Below are positions 15,451 through 25,248 of a stretch of DNA of 64,000 bases, piece after piece. Each line of letters starts with the position of its first letter. The first letter of the stretch is position 1. Both the position numbers and the translations under genes were made by a program. The notes below the pieces were generated by a model that was not told the origin of the DNA, made no database searches, and worked only from the letters and a program-made list of their open reading frames with translations. Source of the stretch: Oscillibacter sp. (GTDB lineage: Bacteria; Bacillota; Clostridia; Oscillospirales; Oscillospiraceae); NCBI GenBank assembly GCA_017547085.1, contig JAFYQM010000021.1, positions 41,396-105,395 of the forward strand, in the 5' to 3' direction.

Positions 15451-17085
15451 ATGGAACTGACCGGCGCACACATTCTCATGGAAAGCCTGCGTCAGGCGGG
15501 TGTGACTCATATGTTCGGTTATGCAGGTGCAACCATCTGCCCTGTGATGGACGTTCTGCGCGAGATGCCCGACATCGGCTACACGCTGGTACGCACGGAG
15601 CAGAATGCCGGCCACATGGCCTCCGGCTATGCCCGAGTCACCGGAAAGGCAGGCGTCTGCATGGTGACCTCCGGCCCGGGTGCCACCAACCTGATCACCG
15701 GCATCGCCACTGCCTACATGGACTCCATTCCTCTGGTGGCCATCACCGGACAGGTGCCCAGCCACCTGCTGGGCCGTGATATCTTTCAGGAGGTAGACAT
15801 CACCGGCGCGGTAGCCCCCTTCTCCAAGCACAGCTATTTGATCAAGGATGCCAACGACATCCCCCGTGTGGTAAAGGAAGCATTCCACATTGCCACCACC
15901 GGCCGTCCCGGTCCGGTACTCATCGACATTCCCATCGATATTCAGACGCAGTCCGTCAAGGCGTTCCACTACCCCGAACAGGTAAACATCCGAGGCTACA
16001 AGCCCAGCGTGAAAGGTAACGAGCTGCAGATCAAACGTGTGGTCGAGGCTCTCGGCAAGGCAAAGCAGCCTCTCATCTGTGCCGGCGGCGGCGTCTGGCT
16101 GGCACATGCGCGGGAGGAGCTGCTGGAGCTGGCGGAACGCTACTCCATCCCCGTGGTCAAAACCATGATGGGAATTTCCGTGATCCCTACGGCTCATCCG
16201 CTGAATCTGGGCATGATCGGCGCCCACGGCAACCACTGCGCCAATCAGGCACTGGCCAAGGCCGATCTGCTGATCATGGTGGGTACCCGTGCCGCCGACC
16301 GCGCCATGGTACATCCTGAAGACATTGAACGCCGCATGGCCACCATCCACATTGATGTGGACCCCGCGGAGATCGGCAAGAACATGACCGCCGCCATTCC
16401 GGTCGTGGGCGATGTGAAAGTCATTCTGCGCCAGATTCTGGAGCGGGAACTGACGCCCCCGGATTCCGCTGCATGGCTGGAGAAGCTGCGCAGCTACCGC
16501 AAGGCGGAGTTGGACCGCGTATTCCCCCAGCGGGAGGGCTATGTGTTCCCCGGCACCTTCCTTCGCAAGTTAGGAGAAAAGCTGGCAGATGACGCCACCG
16601 TTTGTGTGGATGTGGGCCAAAACCAGCTGTTTGCCTGCAAATACCTGCCCCAGAAGCACGGCCGCCTGCTGACCTCGGGAGGCCTCGGCACCATGGGCTA
16701 CGCCCTGCCGGCGGCCATCGGCACGAAAACCGCCCAACGGGAAAAACAAACCGTGGTCATCTGCGGTGATGGCTCCTTCCAGATGGCGATGAACGAACTG
16801 GCCGCTGTGAAGTGCGAGAATCTGGATATCAAGATCGTCCTGTTCCGCAACAACGTGCTGGGACTGGTCCACCAGATCCAGCGTTCCGCACCCTATCACG
16901 GCCCCATCGGCGTGGCACTGGACGGCTCGCCGGACTTTGCAGCCATTGCCGCGGCCTACGGCATCCCCAGCACGGTGGTGGAGGACGAAACGCAGATCGA
17001 CAATGCCATCGACGCCATGCTTACCCGCAAGGGCAGCTCACTGACGATCGTGAATGTCCATCCCGACGTCACCACCAACGATTAA
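15451..17085 (+). CDS. ilvB: Acetohydroxyacid synthase large subunit, first copy
   Basis: 544 aa from ATG 15451 (AAAGGAGG upstream). It condenses two pyruvates, or pyruvate and 2-oxobutyrate, with thiamine diphosphate, the first common step to Val, Leu and Ile. The catalytic Glu of the TPP fold is E50 (VRTEQNAGHMA), followed by SGPGATNLITGIATAYMDS, the domain-joining RDIFQEVDITG, and the C-terminal TPP/Mg motif GDGSFQMAMNEL. The open frame extends 25 codons upstream into the attenuator, but homology and the ribosome site fix the start. It is slightly shorter than usual (about 560). First structural gene of the operon. Confidence 0.95.
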   Translation: MELTGAHILMESLRQAGVTHMFGYAGATICPVMDVLREMPDIGYTLVRTEQNAGHMASGYARVTGKAGVCMVTSGPGATNLITGIATAYMDSIPLVAITGQVPSHLLGRDIFQEVDITGAVAPFSKHSYLIKDANDIPRVVKEAFHIATTGRPGPVLIDIPIDIQTQSVKAFHYPEQVNIRGYKPSVKGNELQIKRVVEALGKAKQPLICAGGGVWLAHAREELLELAERYSIPVVKTMMGISVIPTAHPLNLGMIGAHGNHCANQALAKADLLIMVGTRAADRAMVHPEDIERRMATIHIDVDPAEIGKNMTAAIPVVGDVKVILRQILERELTPPDSAAWLEKLRSYRKAELDRVFPQREGYVFPGTFLRKLGEKLADDATVCVDVGQNQLFACKYLPQKHGRLLTSGGLGTMGYALPAAIGTKTAQREKQTVVICGDGSFQMAMNELAAVKCENLDIKIVLFRNNVLGLVHQIQRSAPYHGPIGVALDGSPDFAAIAAAYGIPSTVVEDETQIDNAIDAMLTRKGSSLTIVNVHPDVTTND

Positions 17086-17098
17086 AGGAGGCGGGAAC

Positions 17099-17584
17099 AT
17101 GAAGCAAACCATTTCTGTTCTGGTGGAAAACCGGGCAGGTGTGCTGAACCGCATCACCGGACTTTTCTCCCGCCGCGCATTTAACATTGAATCTCTGGCT
17201 GTGGGCCCCACCGACGACCCCACCATTTCCCGCATCACCATCATTGTGGATAACGGCAACAACATGGTAGAACAAGTGGAAAAACAGCTGAACAAGCTGA
17301 TCGAGGTCATCAAGGTCCGCACATTGGAAGAACACCACCATATCAGCCGCGAATTGATGATCCTGAAAGTCACTGCCAACGCCAAAACCCGTCAGGATAT
17401 CGTGACCATCTGCTCCATTTACGGAGCCAAGATCGCCGACATCTCCCCCACTTCCATGACGGTGGAAGTCTCCGATACCCCTGACCGGCTGGATACCTTC
17501 CAGGAGATGATGCGGCCCTTCAGCATTCTGGAGGTCGTACGCACCGGCGTCATCGCCCTGCAGAAGGGCAGCGGAAAAATCTGA
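17099..17584 (+). CDS. ilvN: Acetohydroxyacid synthase small (regulatory) subunit, first copy
   Basis: 161 aa, the standard length of the IlvN/IlvH family. An N-terminal ACT domain is clear (ISVLVENRAGVLNRITGLFS, RAFNIESLAVGPTDD), followed by the C-terminal ALS_ss domain (ISRELMILKV...ADISPTSMTVEVS). It activates the large subunit and binds valine for feedback inhibition. It begins 13 bases after the first large-subunit gene with its own GGAGG, so it most likely partners that copy. ATG 17099 is chosen because the ACT strand starts right after it. Confidence 0.94.
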   Translation: MKQTISVLVENRAGVLNRITGLFSRRAFNIESLAVGPTDDPTISRITIIVDNGNNMVEQVEKQLNKLIEVIKVRTLEEHHHISRELMILKVTANAKTRQDIVTICSIYGAKIADISPTSMTVEVSDTPDRLDTFQEMMRPFSILEVVRTGVIALQKGSGKI

Positions 17585-17625
17585 ATCAACGGGCCGCCTT
17601 TGCGGCACGCAAGGAGGAATATCAT

Positions 17626-19329
17626 TTGAAGATCCGTGCAACGCAGGCGATCATGGAGTGCCTGCTGGAGCAGGAGGTCGACACGATCTTCGGCTATCCG
17701 GGCGGAACCATCCTGAACCTGTACGATGAGCTGTATCACTACAGCGAAAAAATCACCCATGTACTGACCGCCCATGAACAGGGCGCTGCCCACGCGGCTG
17801 ACGGCTATGCCCGTGCCACCGGCAAGGTAGGCGTATGCTTCGCCACTTCCGGTCCCGGCGCCACCAACCTGACCACCGGCATCGCCACGGCCTATCTGGA
17901 CTCCTCCCCCGTGGTGTTCATCACCTGCAACGTGGGCGAGAACCTGCTGGGCAAGGACTCCTTCCAGGAGGTCGACTCCACCGGCATCGCCATGCCCATC
18001 ACTAAGGCAGCGTTTCTGGTGCGGGACGCACAGCAAATCCCCGATATCATGCGTCAGGCCTTTGCGGTGGCCGCTAACGGCCGTCCCGGTCCGGTACTGA
18101 TCGACTTTTTGAAAAACGTCACTGCACCTGACCAGATGATCGACTACGAGTTCATCCCCTGGCGGGAAAACCGCAGCTGTGCCAGCATGCGCTCTCTCAA
18201 TGCCAGCCACCAGCTGAAAAACACCAATATCAACCAACAGGACGTGGATACCCTGCGGGAGATGATCGCCGAGGCAAAGCGTCCCCTGCTGATCTGCGGC
18301 GGCGGTGTAGTCCGCAGCCGTGCCCACAACGAGTTCCGCACCTTTGCAGAAAAGATGGATGCCCCCGTAGCCATCACCGTCATGGGCGGCGGCGGCTTCC
18401 CCGGCGCTCACCCTCTGACCTCCGGCATGATCGGCATGCACGGCTCTCGTGCCTCCAACGTCGCCGTGGATGAATGCGACCTGCTGATCGCTGTCGGCTG
18501 CCGCTTCTCTGACCGTGTGGCACTGGATCCCGCCACCTTTGCCAAACAGGCAAAGATCGTGCAGATCGACATCGACCGCGCAGAGATCGACAAAAACGTA
18601 CTGACGGATCACCACATCATCGGCTCTGCCCGCCGCGTGCTGGAAATGCTGAACGAGGGTCTTCCCCAGTACGACCATACAGAATGGAAACAGCATATTC
18701 TTCCCCTCCGTGCCCCCTCCGTTGCGGCGGACAGCGCCCACCTGAATCCCCAGCAGATCATGGAAACTATCCGCCTCAACACGCCCGAGGACACCATCGT
18801 GGCCACCGACGTGGGCCAGCATCAGATGTGGGCTATCAAGCATCTGCACTTCAACTATCCGGGTCAGCTATTGACCTCCGGTGGTTTCGGCACCATGGGC
18901 TTCGGTCTGGGCGCAGCCATCGGCGCGCAGGTCGGCAACCCCGGCAAGCGGGTCATCCACATCGCGGGCGACGGCTGTTTCCGCATGAACTGCCACGAGC
19001 TGTGCACCGTGCAGCACTACAACCTGCCCATCATCTCCGTGGTATTCAACAACGGTACGCTGGGCATGGTTCGCCAGTGGCAGAACCTGATCTACGGCAG
19101 CCGCTTCTCTCAGACCACGCTGGACCGTGGCCCTGATTTTGTCAAGCTGGCTGAAGCCTATGGGCTCCACGGCTACCGTGCCACCTGCCTGCAGGAAGTA
19201 GAGGATTGCATCCGTCAGGCTCTTGCCTGCGGCACCGGCGCCGTCATTGACTGCGTGCTGGATATGGACGAGATGGTCCGCCCCATGGTGGCTGCGGGTT
19301 CTCCCATCACCAAATTCCTGCTGGACTAA
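17626..19329 (+). CDS. ilvB: Acetohydroxyacid synthase large subunit, second copy
   Basis: 567 aa from a TTG start at 17626 with GGAGG eight bases before. Catalytic E51 (VLTAHEQGAAHAADGYARAT), SGPGATNLTTGIATAYLDS, KDSFQEVDSTGIAMPIT and the TPP motif GDGCFRMNCHEL are all present, as is the FNNGTLGMVRQWQ stretch. It differs clearly from the first copy through most of its length, so the pair is not a recent tandem duplication. It catalyses the same reaction; a difference in substrate preference or feedback is possible but not visible. Followed directly by its own small subunit. Confidence 0.95.
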   Translation: MKIRATQAIMECLLEQEVDTIFGYPGGTILNLYDELYHYSEKITHVLTAHEQGAAHAADGYARATGKVGVCFATSGPGATNLTTGIATAYLDSSPVVFITCNVGENLLGKDSFQEVDSTGIAMPITKAAFLVRDAQQIPDIMRQAFAVAANGRPGPVLIDFLKNVTAPDQMIDYEFIPWRENRSCASMRSLNASHQLKNTNINQQDVDTLREMIAEAKRPLLICGGGVVRSRAHNEFRTFAEKMDAPVAITVMGGGGFPGAHPLTSGMIGMHGSRASNVAVDECDLLIAVGCRFSDRVALDPATFAKQAKIVQIDIDRAEIDKNVLTDHHIIGSARRVLEMLNEGLPQYDHTEWKQHILPLRAPSVAADSAHLNPQQIMETIRLNTPEDTIVATDVGQHQMWAIKHLHFNYPGQLLTSGGFGTMGFGLGAAIGAQVGNPGKRVIHIAGDGCFRMNCHELCTVQHYNLPIISVVFNNGTLGMVRQWQNLIYGSRFSQTTLDRGPDFVKLAEAYGLHGYRATCLQEVEDCIRQALACGTGAVIDCVLDMDEMVRPMVAAGSPITKFLLD

Positions 19330-19341
19330 GGAGGGACGGTT

Positions 19342-19908
19342 TTGAAACGAGAATTCAACACAGAGCATAAGCTCTATACCCTTTGCATTCTGGTAGATGA
19401 CACCCCTGGCGTCCTCAGTCAGGTAGCACGCCTCTTTTCCCGCAAGGGCTACAACATCGAATCCATCGTCTCCGGTGCCACGGACAAACCCGGCATCACC
19501 CGTATCTCCATCGAGATTTTGGGCGATGAGCTGATGATTGACCAGATCGCCGCCCAGTGCAGCAAGCTGCTGCCTGTGAAGGCCGTAAAAATTCTGGACG
19601 AGGAAAGCTGCATCCGCCGTGAGATCGCCCTGATTAAGGTCCGTGCCGCGGACCGGCTGGCCCGTGACGAGATCATCCAGATCGTCAACATCTTCCGCGC
19701 CAAGGTCATCGACGTAGGCAAGGAAGCCCTGACCATTTGGGTCTTCGGCAGCCAGAGCAAAAACACTGCGCTCATTGAAATGCTGGAAGATTTCGGCATT
19801 TTGGAAATTGCAAAAACCGGTACCATCGCCATCGAAAGAGGCCGGAATACCATTTACGACAATAACAAATTACAGGAGGAATATGATTATGGCAAACATG
19901 TATTATGA
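19342..19908 (+). CDS. ilvH: Acetohydroxyacid synthase small (regulatory) subunit, second copy
   Basis: 188 aa from TTG 19342, with GGAGGG just before. The ACT domain is [31 protein letters not shown], cut here into its strand-helix parts, and the second domain continues to GTIAIERG. It is longer than the first copy by a C-terminal tail ([20 protein letters not shown] region). The tail overlaps ilvC by 20 bases, implying translational coupling to it. It likely partners the second large subunit. Confidence 0.93.
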   Translation: MKREFNTEHKLYTLCILVDDTPGVLSQVARLFSRKGYNIESIVSGATDKPGITRISIEILGDELMIDQIAAQCSKLLPVKAVKILDEESCIRREIALIKVRAADRLARDEIIQIVNIFRAKVIDVGKEALTIWVFGSQSKNTALIEMLEDFGILEIAKTGTIAIERGRNTIYDNNKLQEEYDYGKHVL

Positions 19909-20908
19909 GAAGGACTGCGATCTGGGCAAGCTGGACGGTAAGAAGATCACCATCGTCGGTTACGGCTCTCAGGGCCATGCCCACGCACTGAACCTGAAGG
20001 ACTCCGGCTGCGATGTTTGCGTGGGTCTGCGCGCAGGCAGCAAGAACTGGGCCAAGGCAGAGGCCGCCGGTCTGAAGGTCATGACCGTACCCGAAGCCGC
20101 CAAGTGGGCCGATATCGTGATGATCCTCATCAACGACGAGACCCAGGCCGAGGTCTACAAGAAGGACATCGCCCCCAATCTGGAGGCAGGCAACGCTCTG
20201 ATGTTTGCCCACGGCTTCAACATCCACTTCAAGCAGATCGTTCCTCCCGCCGACATCGACGTGCTGATGATTGCGCCCAAGGGCCCCGGCCACACCGTTC
20301 GTTCCCAGTATGTCGCCGGCAAGGGCGTGCCCTGCCTGATCGCTGTGGAGCAGAATGCCACCGGCAAGGCCTATGACATCGGTTTGGCCTATGCTGCCGG
20401 TATCGGCGGCGCCCGCGGCGGCGTCATGGAAACCACCTTCCAGGACGAGACCGAAACCGACCTGTTCGGCGAGCAGGCCGTTCTGTGCGGCGGCGTTGTG
20501 GAACTGATGAAGCTGGGCTTCGAGACGCTGGTGGAAGCCGGTTACGCTCCCGAGAACGCCTACTTCGAGTGCATCCATGAGATGAAGCTGATCATCGACC
20601 TGATCAACAAGGGCGGCGTCGCCATGATGAACTACTCCATCTCCGATACCGCCGAGTACGGTGAGTATGTGTCCGGTCCCCGCATCCTGCCCTACGAGGA
20701 GACCAAGAAGAACATGAAGGCTGTCCTCACTGACATTCAGAACGGCACCTTCGCCGGCAAGTGGATCGCCGAGAACAAGAACGGCCGCTGCTTCTTCAAC
20801 GCCTCCCGCAACATTCTGGCCAAGCACCAGATGGAGACCGTTGGCGCCGAGCTGCGCAAAAACATGCTCTGGGGCAACGACACCGATCCCGACACCGCTT
20901 CCAACTGA
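19889..20908 (+). CDS. ilvC: Ketol-acid reductoisomerase
   Basis: 339 aa, a class I (short) KARI. It converts acetolactate or acetohydroxybutyrate to the dihydroxyacid using NAD(P)H and Mg. The Rossmann motif is [18 protein letters not shown]; the metal-binding C-terminal knot contains [14 protein letters not shown] and [12 protein letters not shown] with the ligand Glu residues. ATG 19889 is preferred to the ATG six bases upstream because GGAGG is then nine bases away. It overlaps the preceding small-subunit gene and precedes ilvD in the pathway order. Confidence 0.96.
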   Translation: MANMYYEKDCDLGKLDGKKITIVGYGSQGHAHALNLKDSGCDVCVGLRAGSKNWAKAEAAGLKVMTVPEAAKWADIVMILINDETQAEVYKKDIAPNLEAGNALMFAHGFNIHFKQIVPPADIDVLMIAPKGPGHTVRSQYVAGKGVPCLIAVEQNATGKAYDIGLAYAAGIGGARGGVMETTFQDETETDLFGEQAVLCGGVVELMKLGFETLVEAGYAPENAYFECIHEMKLIIDLINKGGVAMMNYSISDTAEYGEYVSGPRILPYEETKKNMKAVLTDIQNGTFAGKWIAENKNGRCFFNASRNILAKHQMETVGAELRKNMLWGNDTDPDTASN

Positions 20909-20920
20909 TTTTTCCTGCGA

Positions 20921-20951
20921 AAAGGCCGCCACTCACAGGAGGACGGCCTTT
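20921..20951 (+). other. Hairpin between ilvC and ilvD
   Basis: An 8-bp stem (20921-20928 with 20944-20951) without a T run lies between the genes. It is more likely an mRNA-processing or stability element than a terminator. Confidence 0.4.
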
Positions 20952-20977
20952 CCGCATATCTGACAGGAGGTTTTCCT

Positions 20978-22639
20978 ATGCGTTCTGACGTCATCAAACG
21001 CGGCATCCCTGCCGCGCCCAACCGCTCTTTGCTCTATGCACTGGGCTATACCAAGGAGGAACTGGAGCGCCCCCTCATCGGTGTGGTCTGCTCCTATAAC
21101 GAGATCGTCCCCGGCCATATGAATCTGGACAAGATCGCCGAGGCGGTCAAGGCCGGTATCCGCGCTGCAGGCGGCACGCCCGTAGAGTTCCCCGCCATCG
21201 CCGTGTGCGACGGCATCGCTATGGGTCATGTGGGCATGAAGTACTCCCTCGTGACCCGCGACCTGATCGCCGACTCCACCGAGGCCATGGCACAGGCCCA
21301 CCAGTTTGACGGTCTTGTGATGATCCCCAACTGCGACAAAAACGTGCCCGGCCTGCTGATGGCCGCCGCCCGTGTCAACGTCCCCACCATCTTTGTCTCC
21401 GGCGGCCCCATGCTGGCCGGAACCCTGACCAGCGGCCGCCGTACCTGCCTCAGCCACATGTTTGAGGCCGTAGGCGCCTACTACGCCGACAAGCTGGACG
21501 AAGCCGGTGTGGAGGACTACGAAAACAACGCCTGCCCCACCTGCGGTTCCTGCTCCGGCATGTATACCGCCAACTCCATGAACTGCCTGACTGAGGCCAT
21601 CGGCATGGGTCTGGGCGGCAACGGCACCATTCCCGCCGTCTATTCCGCCCGCCTGCGTCTGGCCAAGCACGCCGGCATGAAGATCATGGAACTGGTAGAG
21701 AAGGATATCCGTCCCCGCGACATTATGACCGAGGCTGCATTCCACAACGCCGAGACCATCGACATGGCGCTGGGCTGCTCCACCAACACCATGCTGCATC
21801 TGCCCGCCATCGCCCATGAGTGCGGCATCGAGCTGAGCTTCGATATGGCCAACGAGATCTCCGACAAGACCCCCAACCTGTGCCATCTGGCTCCTGCCGG
21901 TGACACCTACATGGAGGATCTGGACCGCGCCGGCGGCGTGTACGCCGTCATGGCGGAGCTGGCCAAGAAGAATCTGATCGACACCACTGTGATGACCTGC
22001 ACGGGCAAGACCGTTGCAGAGAATCTGGAAGGCGTGGTCAACCGCAACCCCGAGGTCATCCGCCCCATCGAGAACCCCTATACCCCCACCGGCGGCATTG
22101 CCGTCCTGAAGGGCAATCTGGCTCCCGATGGCTGTGTGGTCAAGCAGAGTGCCGTAGCCCCCGAGATGATGGTTCACGAAGGCCCCGCCCGCGTCTTTAA
22201 CAGCGAGGAAGAGGCCATTGCTGCCATCTATGCCGGTAAGATCGTGGCCGGTGATGTGGTGGTCATCCGCTATGAGGGTCCCAAGGGCGGCCCCGGCATG
22301 CGTGAGATGCTGAACCCCACCTCCGCCATCGCAGGCATGGGACTGGACAAGGATGTGGCCCTCATCACCGACGGCCGCTTCTCCGGTGCCACCCGCGGTG
22401 CCTCTATCGGCCACGTCTCTCCCGAGGCAGCCTCCGGCGGCAACATCGGTCTGGTGGAAGAGGGCGATATCATCGTCATTGACATCCCCAATCATGCCAT
22501 CTCCATGCGCGTCAGCGACGAAGAACTGGCCGCACGCAAAGCCCGCTGGATCTGCCCCGAGCCGAAGATCAAGACCGGCTACCTTGCACGATATGCCAAG
22601 CTGGTCTCCAGTGCCGACAAGGGCGCCATTCTGGAATAA
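20978..22639 (+). CDS. ilvD: Dihydroxy-acid dehydratase
   Basis: 553 aa, normal length. It dehydrates the dihydroxyacid to the 2-oxoacid precursor of valine/leucine or isoleucine, with an Fe-S cluster and Mg. Cluster-binding cysteines lie in PNCDKNVPG and [20 protein letters not shown]; the C-terminal swivelling domain carries [12 protein letters not shown] and [19 protein letters not shown] lies before ATG 20978. It completes the common branched-chain pathway within this operon; no leuABCD genes are present in the window. Confidence 0.97.
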   Translation: MRSDVIKRGIPAAPNRSLLYALGYTKEELERPLIGVVCSYNEIVPGHMNLDKIAEAVKAGIRAAGGTPVEFPAIAVCDGIAMGHVGMKYSLVTRDLIADSTEAMAQAHQFDGLVMIPNCDKNVPGLLMAAARVNVPTIFVSGGPMLAGTLTSGRRTCLSHMFEAVGAYYADKLDEAGVEDYENNACPTCGSCSGMYTANSMNCLTEAIGMGLGGNGTIPAVYSARLRLAKHAGMKIMELVEKDIRPRDIMTEAAFHNAETIDMALGCSTNTMLHLPAIAHECGIELSFDMANEISDKTPNLCHLAPAGDTYMEDLDRAGGVYAVMAELAKKNLIDTTVMTCTGKTVAENLEGVVNRNPEVIRPIENPYTPTGGIAVLKGNLAPDGCVVKQSAVAPEMMVHEGPARVFNSEEEAIAAIYAGKIVAGDVVVIRYEGPKGGPGMREMLNPTSAIAGMGLDKDVALITDGRFSGATRGASIGHVSPEAASGGNIGLVEEGDIIVIDIPNHAISMRVSDEELAARKARWICPEPKIKTGYLARYAKLVSSADKGAILE

Positions 22640-22695
22640 TACCGCGAAACTGTCCCGCCCTCTCCGGAGGGCGGAATCTGAGAGGATTTGATCGT

Positions 22696-24018
22696 ATGTA
22701 CCGAGAACTATCCCACCTGTTGCTGTTCAGTGATCTGAAAGAGGACGAGATTTTAGTGCAGCTTGCCGCCGTTTTTCAGGATTGGGACGCACACAACTAC
22801 CGTACCAAGGAAGAACTGGTTGGCCGTATTTACGCCCAGATCAAGCGTCTTTTGGATCTGGCCACTGCCTGCGGTTTTGATGAAAACCTGTGGCAGTGCT
22901 ATCTGACCTGGCTGCTGATGACCAACGAAAACTCCTTCACCCGCACCTGTGAGCGCATCGGTGCCAGTGACGGCAGCGTGAACCACTTTGCCAAGGGCGA
23001 CTTTGCCGTATTCCACCGCCTCATGCACTTTGACTTCTCTCCCATCGAGTCCGACCTCGGCATCGACTGCTTCTCCACAGTCTGCCGCTATCAGGCCATC
23101 CCCAAGCGGGATCGGATGTATAACCGTGACATCAGCCAGCAGGTGCGCGCGTTGCGCGCAAAGTTAGCCAGTGCTTCTGACGAGAACGAGATGTTCACGC
23201 TGGTCACGAACTACTATCGTCAGTACGGCTACGGCGTGTTTGCCATGAACCGTGCCTTCCGCATTGACGGCACGCAGAACGGCCTGCCTGTCTTCCTGCC
23301 CATCAGCAACATCGACCGCGTGACGCTGGACGATCTGGTGGGCAACGACTTCCAGAAGCAGGAGCTCCGCCGCAACACGGAAGCCTTCCTCGATGGCAAG
23401 CGGGCCAACAACGTCCTGCTCTACGGCGATGCCGGTACCGGCAAGTCCACCAGCGTCAAGGCCCTGATCAACGAGTACTATGACCGCGGCCTGCGCATGA
23501 TTGAGCTGTACAAGCACCAGTTTCAGGATCTCTCCGCGCTGCTCGGCTATATCAAGAACCGCAACTACCGCTTCATCATCTTCATTGACGACCTGTCCTT
23601 TGAGGAAAACGAGGTGGAATACAAGTTCCTGAAAGCTGTCATCGAGGGCGGTGTGGAGACCCGTCCAGACAACGTGCTGATCTATGCCACCTCCAACCGC
23701 CGCCACCTGATTCGTGAAACGTGGAAGGATAAGTCGGACATGGAGCACCAAGGCGACATCCACCGTTCCGACACCATGGAGGAAAAACTGTCCCTCGCCA
23801 GCCGCTTCGGCATCTCCATCAATTTCAACGCCCCCACCAAGCGGGAGTTTGACCAGATCGTGCTGACGCTGGCAGAGCGCCACGGCATCGTGATGAACGA
23901 GGCGAAGCTGCTTGCTATGGCCAACACATGGGAGGTCCGTCATGGCGGCTTCTCCGGCCGCGTGGCCCAGCAGTTTATCCACTATCTGGAAAGCCTGCCT
24001 AAGGAATCCCTGACATAA
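22696..24018 (+). CDS. DUF815-family AAA+ ATPase
   Basis: 440 aa. The N-terminal half is helical without a recognised domain. The AAA+ core begins near residue 235 with Walker A GDAGTGKSTSVKALI, then Walker B FIIFIDDLSFEENE, sensor-type IYATSNRRHL and a later ASRFGISINF. This layout matches DUF815 ATPases of Clostridia, which have no established substrate. It follows ilvD by 56 bases containing only a GC hairpin without a T run, so read-through from the ilv operon is plausible. A functional link with amino acid synthesis is not supported. Confidence 0.85.
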   Translation: MYRELSHLLLFSDLKEDEILVQLAAVFQDWDAHNYRTKEELVGRIYAQIKRLLDLATACGFDENLWQCYLTWLLMTNENSFTRTCERIGASDGSVNHFAKGDFAVFHRLMHFDFSPIESDLGIDCFSTVCRYQAIPKRDRMYNRDISQQVRALRAKLASASDENEMFTLVTNYYRQYGYGVFAMNRAFRIDGTQNGLPVFLPISNIDRVTLDDLVGNDFQKQELRRNTEAFLDGKRANNVLLYGDAGTGKSTSVKALINEYYDRGLRMIELYKHQFQDLSALLGYIKNRNYRFIIFIDDLSFEENEVEYKFLKAVIEGGVETRPDNVLIYATSNRRHLIRETWKDKSDMEHQGDIHRSDTMEEKLSLASRFGISINFNAPTKREFDQIVLTLAERHGIVMNEAKLLAMANTWEVRHGGFSGRVAQQFIHYLESLPKESLT

Positions 24019-24019
24019 C

Positions 24020-24056
24020 AAAAAAGCATCCACGCATTTTGCGTGGATGCTTTTTT
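24020..24056. terminator. Bidirectional terminator between DUF815 gene and ddh
   Basis: A perfect 16-bp stem (24020-24035 with 24041-24056) bearing A and T runs serves both converging genes. Confidence 0.9.
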
Positions 24057-24063
24057 ATTTCCT

Positions 24064-25056
24064 TTACAGCAACGTCTTGCGCAGTTCCTCGCCGCTCTTG
24101 GCCGAGAGGAGTGCAGGCGGCACATCAAAGATGGTCACAGCGCCGCTCTTGCCCTTGGCGTGCAGCTTATACACGGCTCTGGCGCAGCAGACCAGCACGC
24201 TGGCGGTAAACTCCGGATTGGAACCCAGCTTCAAGGCATATTCGATCATCTGGGGCGTCTCGCCGTTCACACCGGTGGAGCCGCTGCGCATCACAAAACC
24301 GCCATGAGGAATGCCCGCGTGGTCACGGTTCAGCTCCTCCTGAGAGATGAAATGCACCGTAGTGTCATAGGGCTCAAAATAGTTGGGCATGGTCTTGATC
24401 TCCCGCTCAATGCGGTCGAGATCGGCGCCGGGCTTTGCCACCACATAGCACTCGCGGGTGTGCTTTTCGCGGGTGGTCAGCACGGGATTCTCTCCATTGC
24501 GTACCCGCTCCAGTGCCTCAGGCACGGGAACCGTGTACTGTCTGGCGTCCTGTACGCCCTCAATGCGACGAATCGCATCAGAATGGCCCTGACTGACGCC
24601 GCGGCCCCAGAACGTATAGTCGCTGCCGTTAGGCAGGATACAGTTACCCAGCAGCCGCTGCAGGCTGAACATGCCGGGATCCCAGCCTGCCGAGATCAGC
24701 GCCACCTTGCCGCCTTCCTTGGCGCTTGCATCGCAGCGCGCAAAATGAGCGGGAATCTCCGCATGGTTATCAAAGCTGTCCACAATGTTGAAGTATTTGG
24801 CATACTCCGCACTCTGTACCGGTAAGTCCGTGGCACTGCCGCCGCAGAGGACCAGCACATCGATCTCGCCCTGCATCTCCTTCAGCTGCTCAACACCGTA
24901 CACCGGCACCTCCGGCGTCAGTGTTTTCAATGCAGCGGGATCGCGTCTGGTAAAAAATGCCGCCAACTTCATGTCCGGATTGGCGCGCAGGGCCAGTTCC
25001 ACACCGCGTCCCAGATTGCCGTATCCCAAAATGCCAACTCTGATTTGTTCCTGCAT
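24064..25056 (-). CDS. ddh: Meso-diaminopimelate dehydrogenase
   Basis: 330 aa, matching the family length. It makes meso-diaminopimelate from tetrahydrodipicolinate in one NADPH-dependent step, feeding lysine and peptidoglycan synthesis. The Rossmann motif is RVGILGYGNLGRGVELAL; the substrate-binding signatures SAGWDPGMFSLQRLLG, WGRGVSQGHSDAIRRI and HGGFVMRSGSTG are present. ATG 25056 is chosen because AAGGTGA lies about seven bases upstream; an in-frame GTG at 25065 overlaps that site. The gene stands alone. dapA, which supplies the substrate pathway, is 7 kb away. Confidence 0.94.
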   Translation of the reverse strand: MQEQIRVGILGYGNLGRGVELALRANPDMKLAAFFTRRDPAALKTLTPEVPVYGVEQLKEMQGEIDVLVLCGGSATDLPVQSAEYAKYFNIVDSFDNHAEIPAHFARCDASAKEGGKVALISAGWDPGMFSLQRLLGNCILPNGSDYTFWGRGVSQGHSDAIRRIEGVQDARQYTVPVPEALERVRNGENPVLTTREKHTRECYVVAKPGADLDRIEREIKTMPNYFEPYDTTVHFISQEELNRDHAGIPHGGFVMRSGSTGVNGETPQMIEYALKLGSNPEFTASVLVCCARAVYKLHAKGKSGAVTIFDVPPALLSAKSGEELRKTLL

Positions 25057-25184
25057 TCGATTCACCTTCTTTATGAACTCAGCCTCTTCAAAAAAGACGC
25101 TCCTATTCTACACCCACTCCCCCCTGCAAGTCAATTCTTCCATCGCGTCTTCCCTCTGTAAGTGTGAAAACTTTTTCTCTGTCA

Positions 25185-25213
25185 TTGCCGAAACATTGCC
25201 GCTGTGCTACAAT
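25185..25213 (+). promoter_or_regulatory. Promoter of the steroid-reductase-like gene
   Basis: TTGCCG (25185-25190) and TACAAT (25208-25213) are 17 bases apart, 36 bases before the ATG. Confidence 0.6.
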
Positions 25214-25248
25214 GAAACAAATCCTGTTTGCGCGAAAGGAGTCCGTCC

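Noticed and set aside
20933-22495. A 520-codon minus-strand frame opposite ilvD
   Set aside because: ilvD is unmistakable on the plus strand; the other frame is Gly/His/Ala-rich without motifs and lacks a ribosome site.
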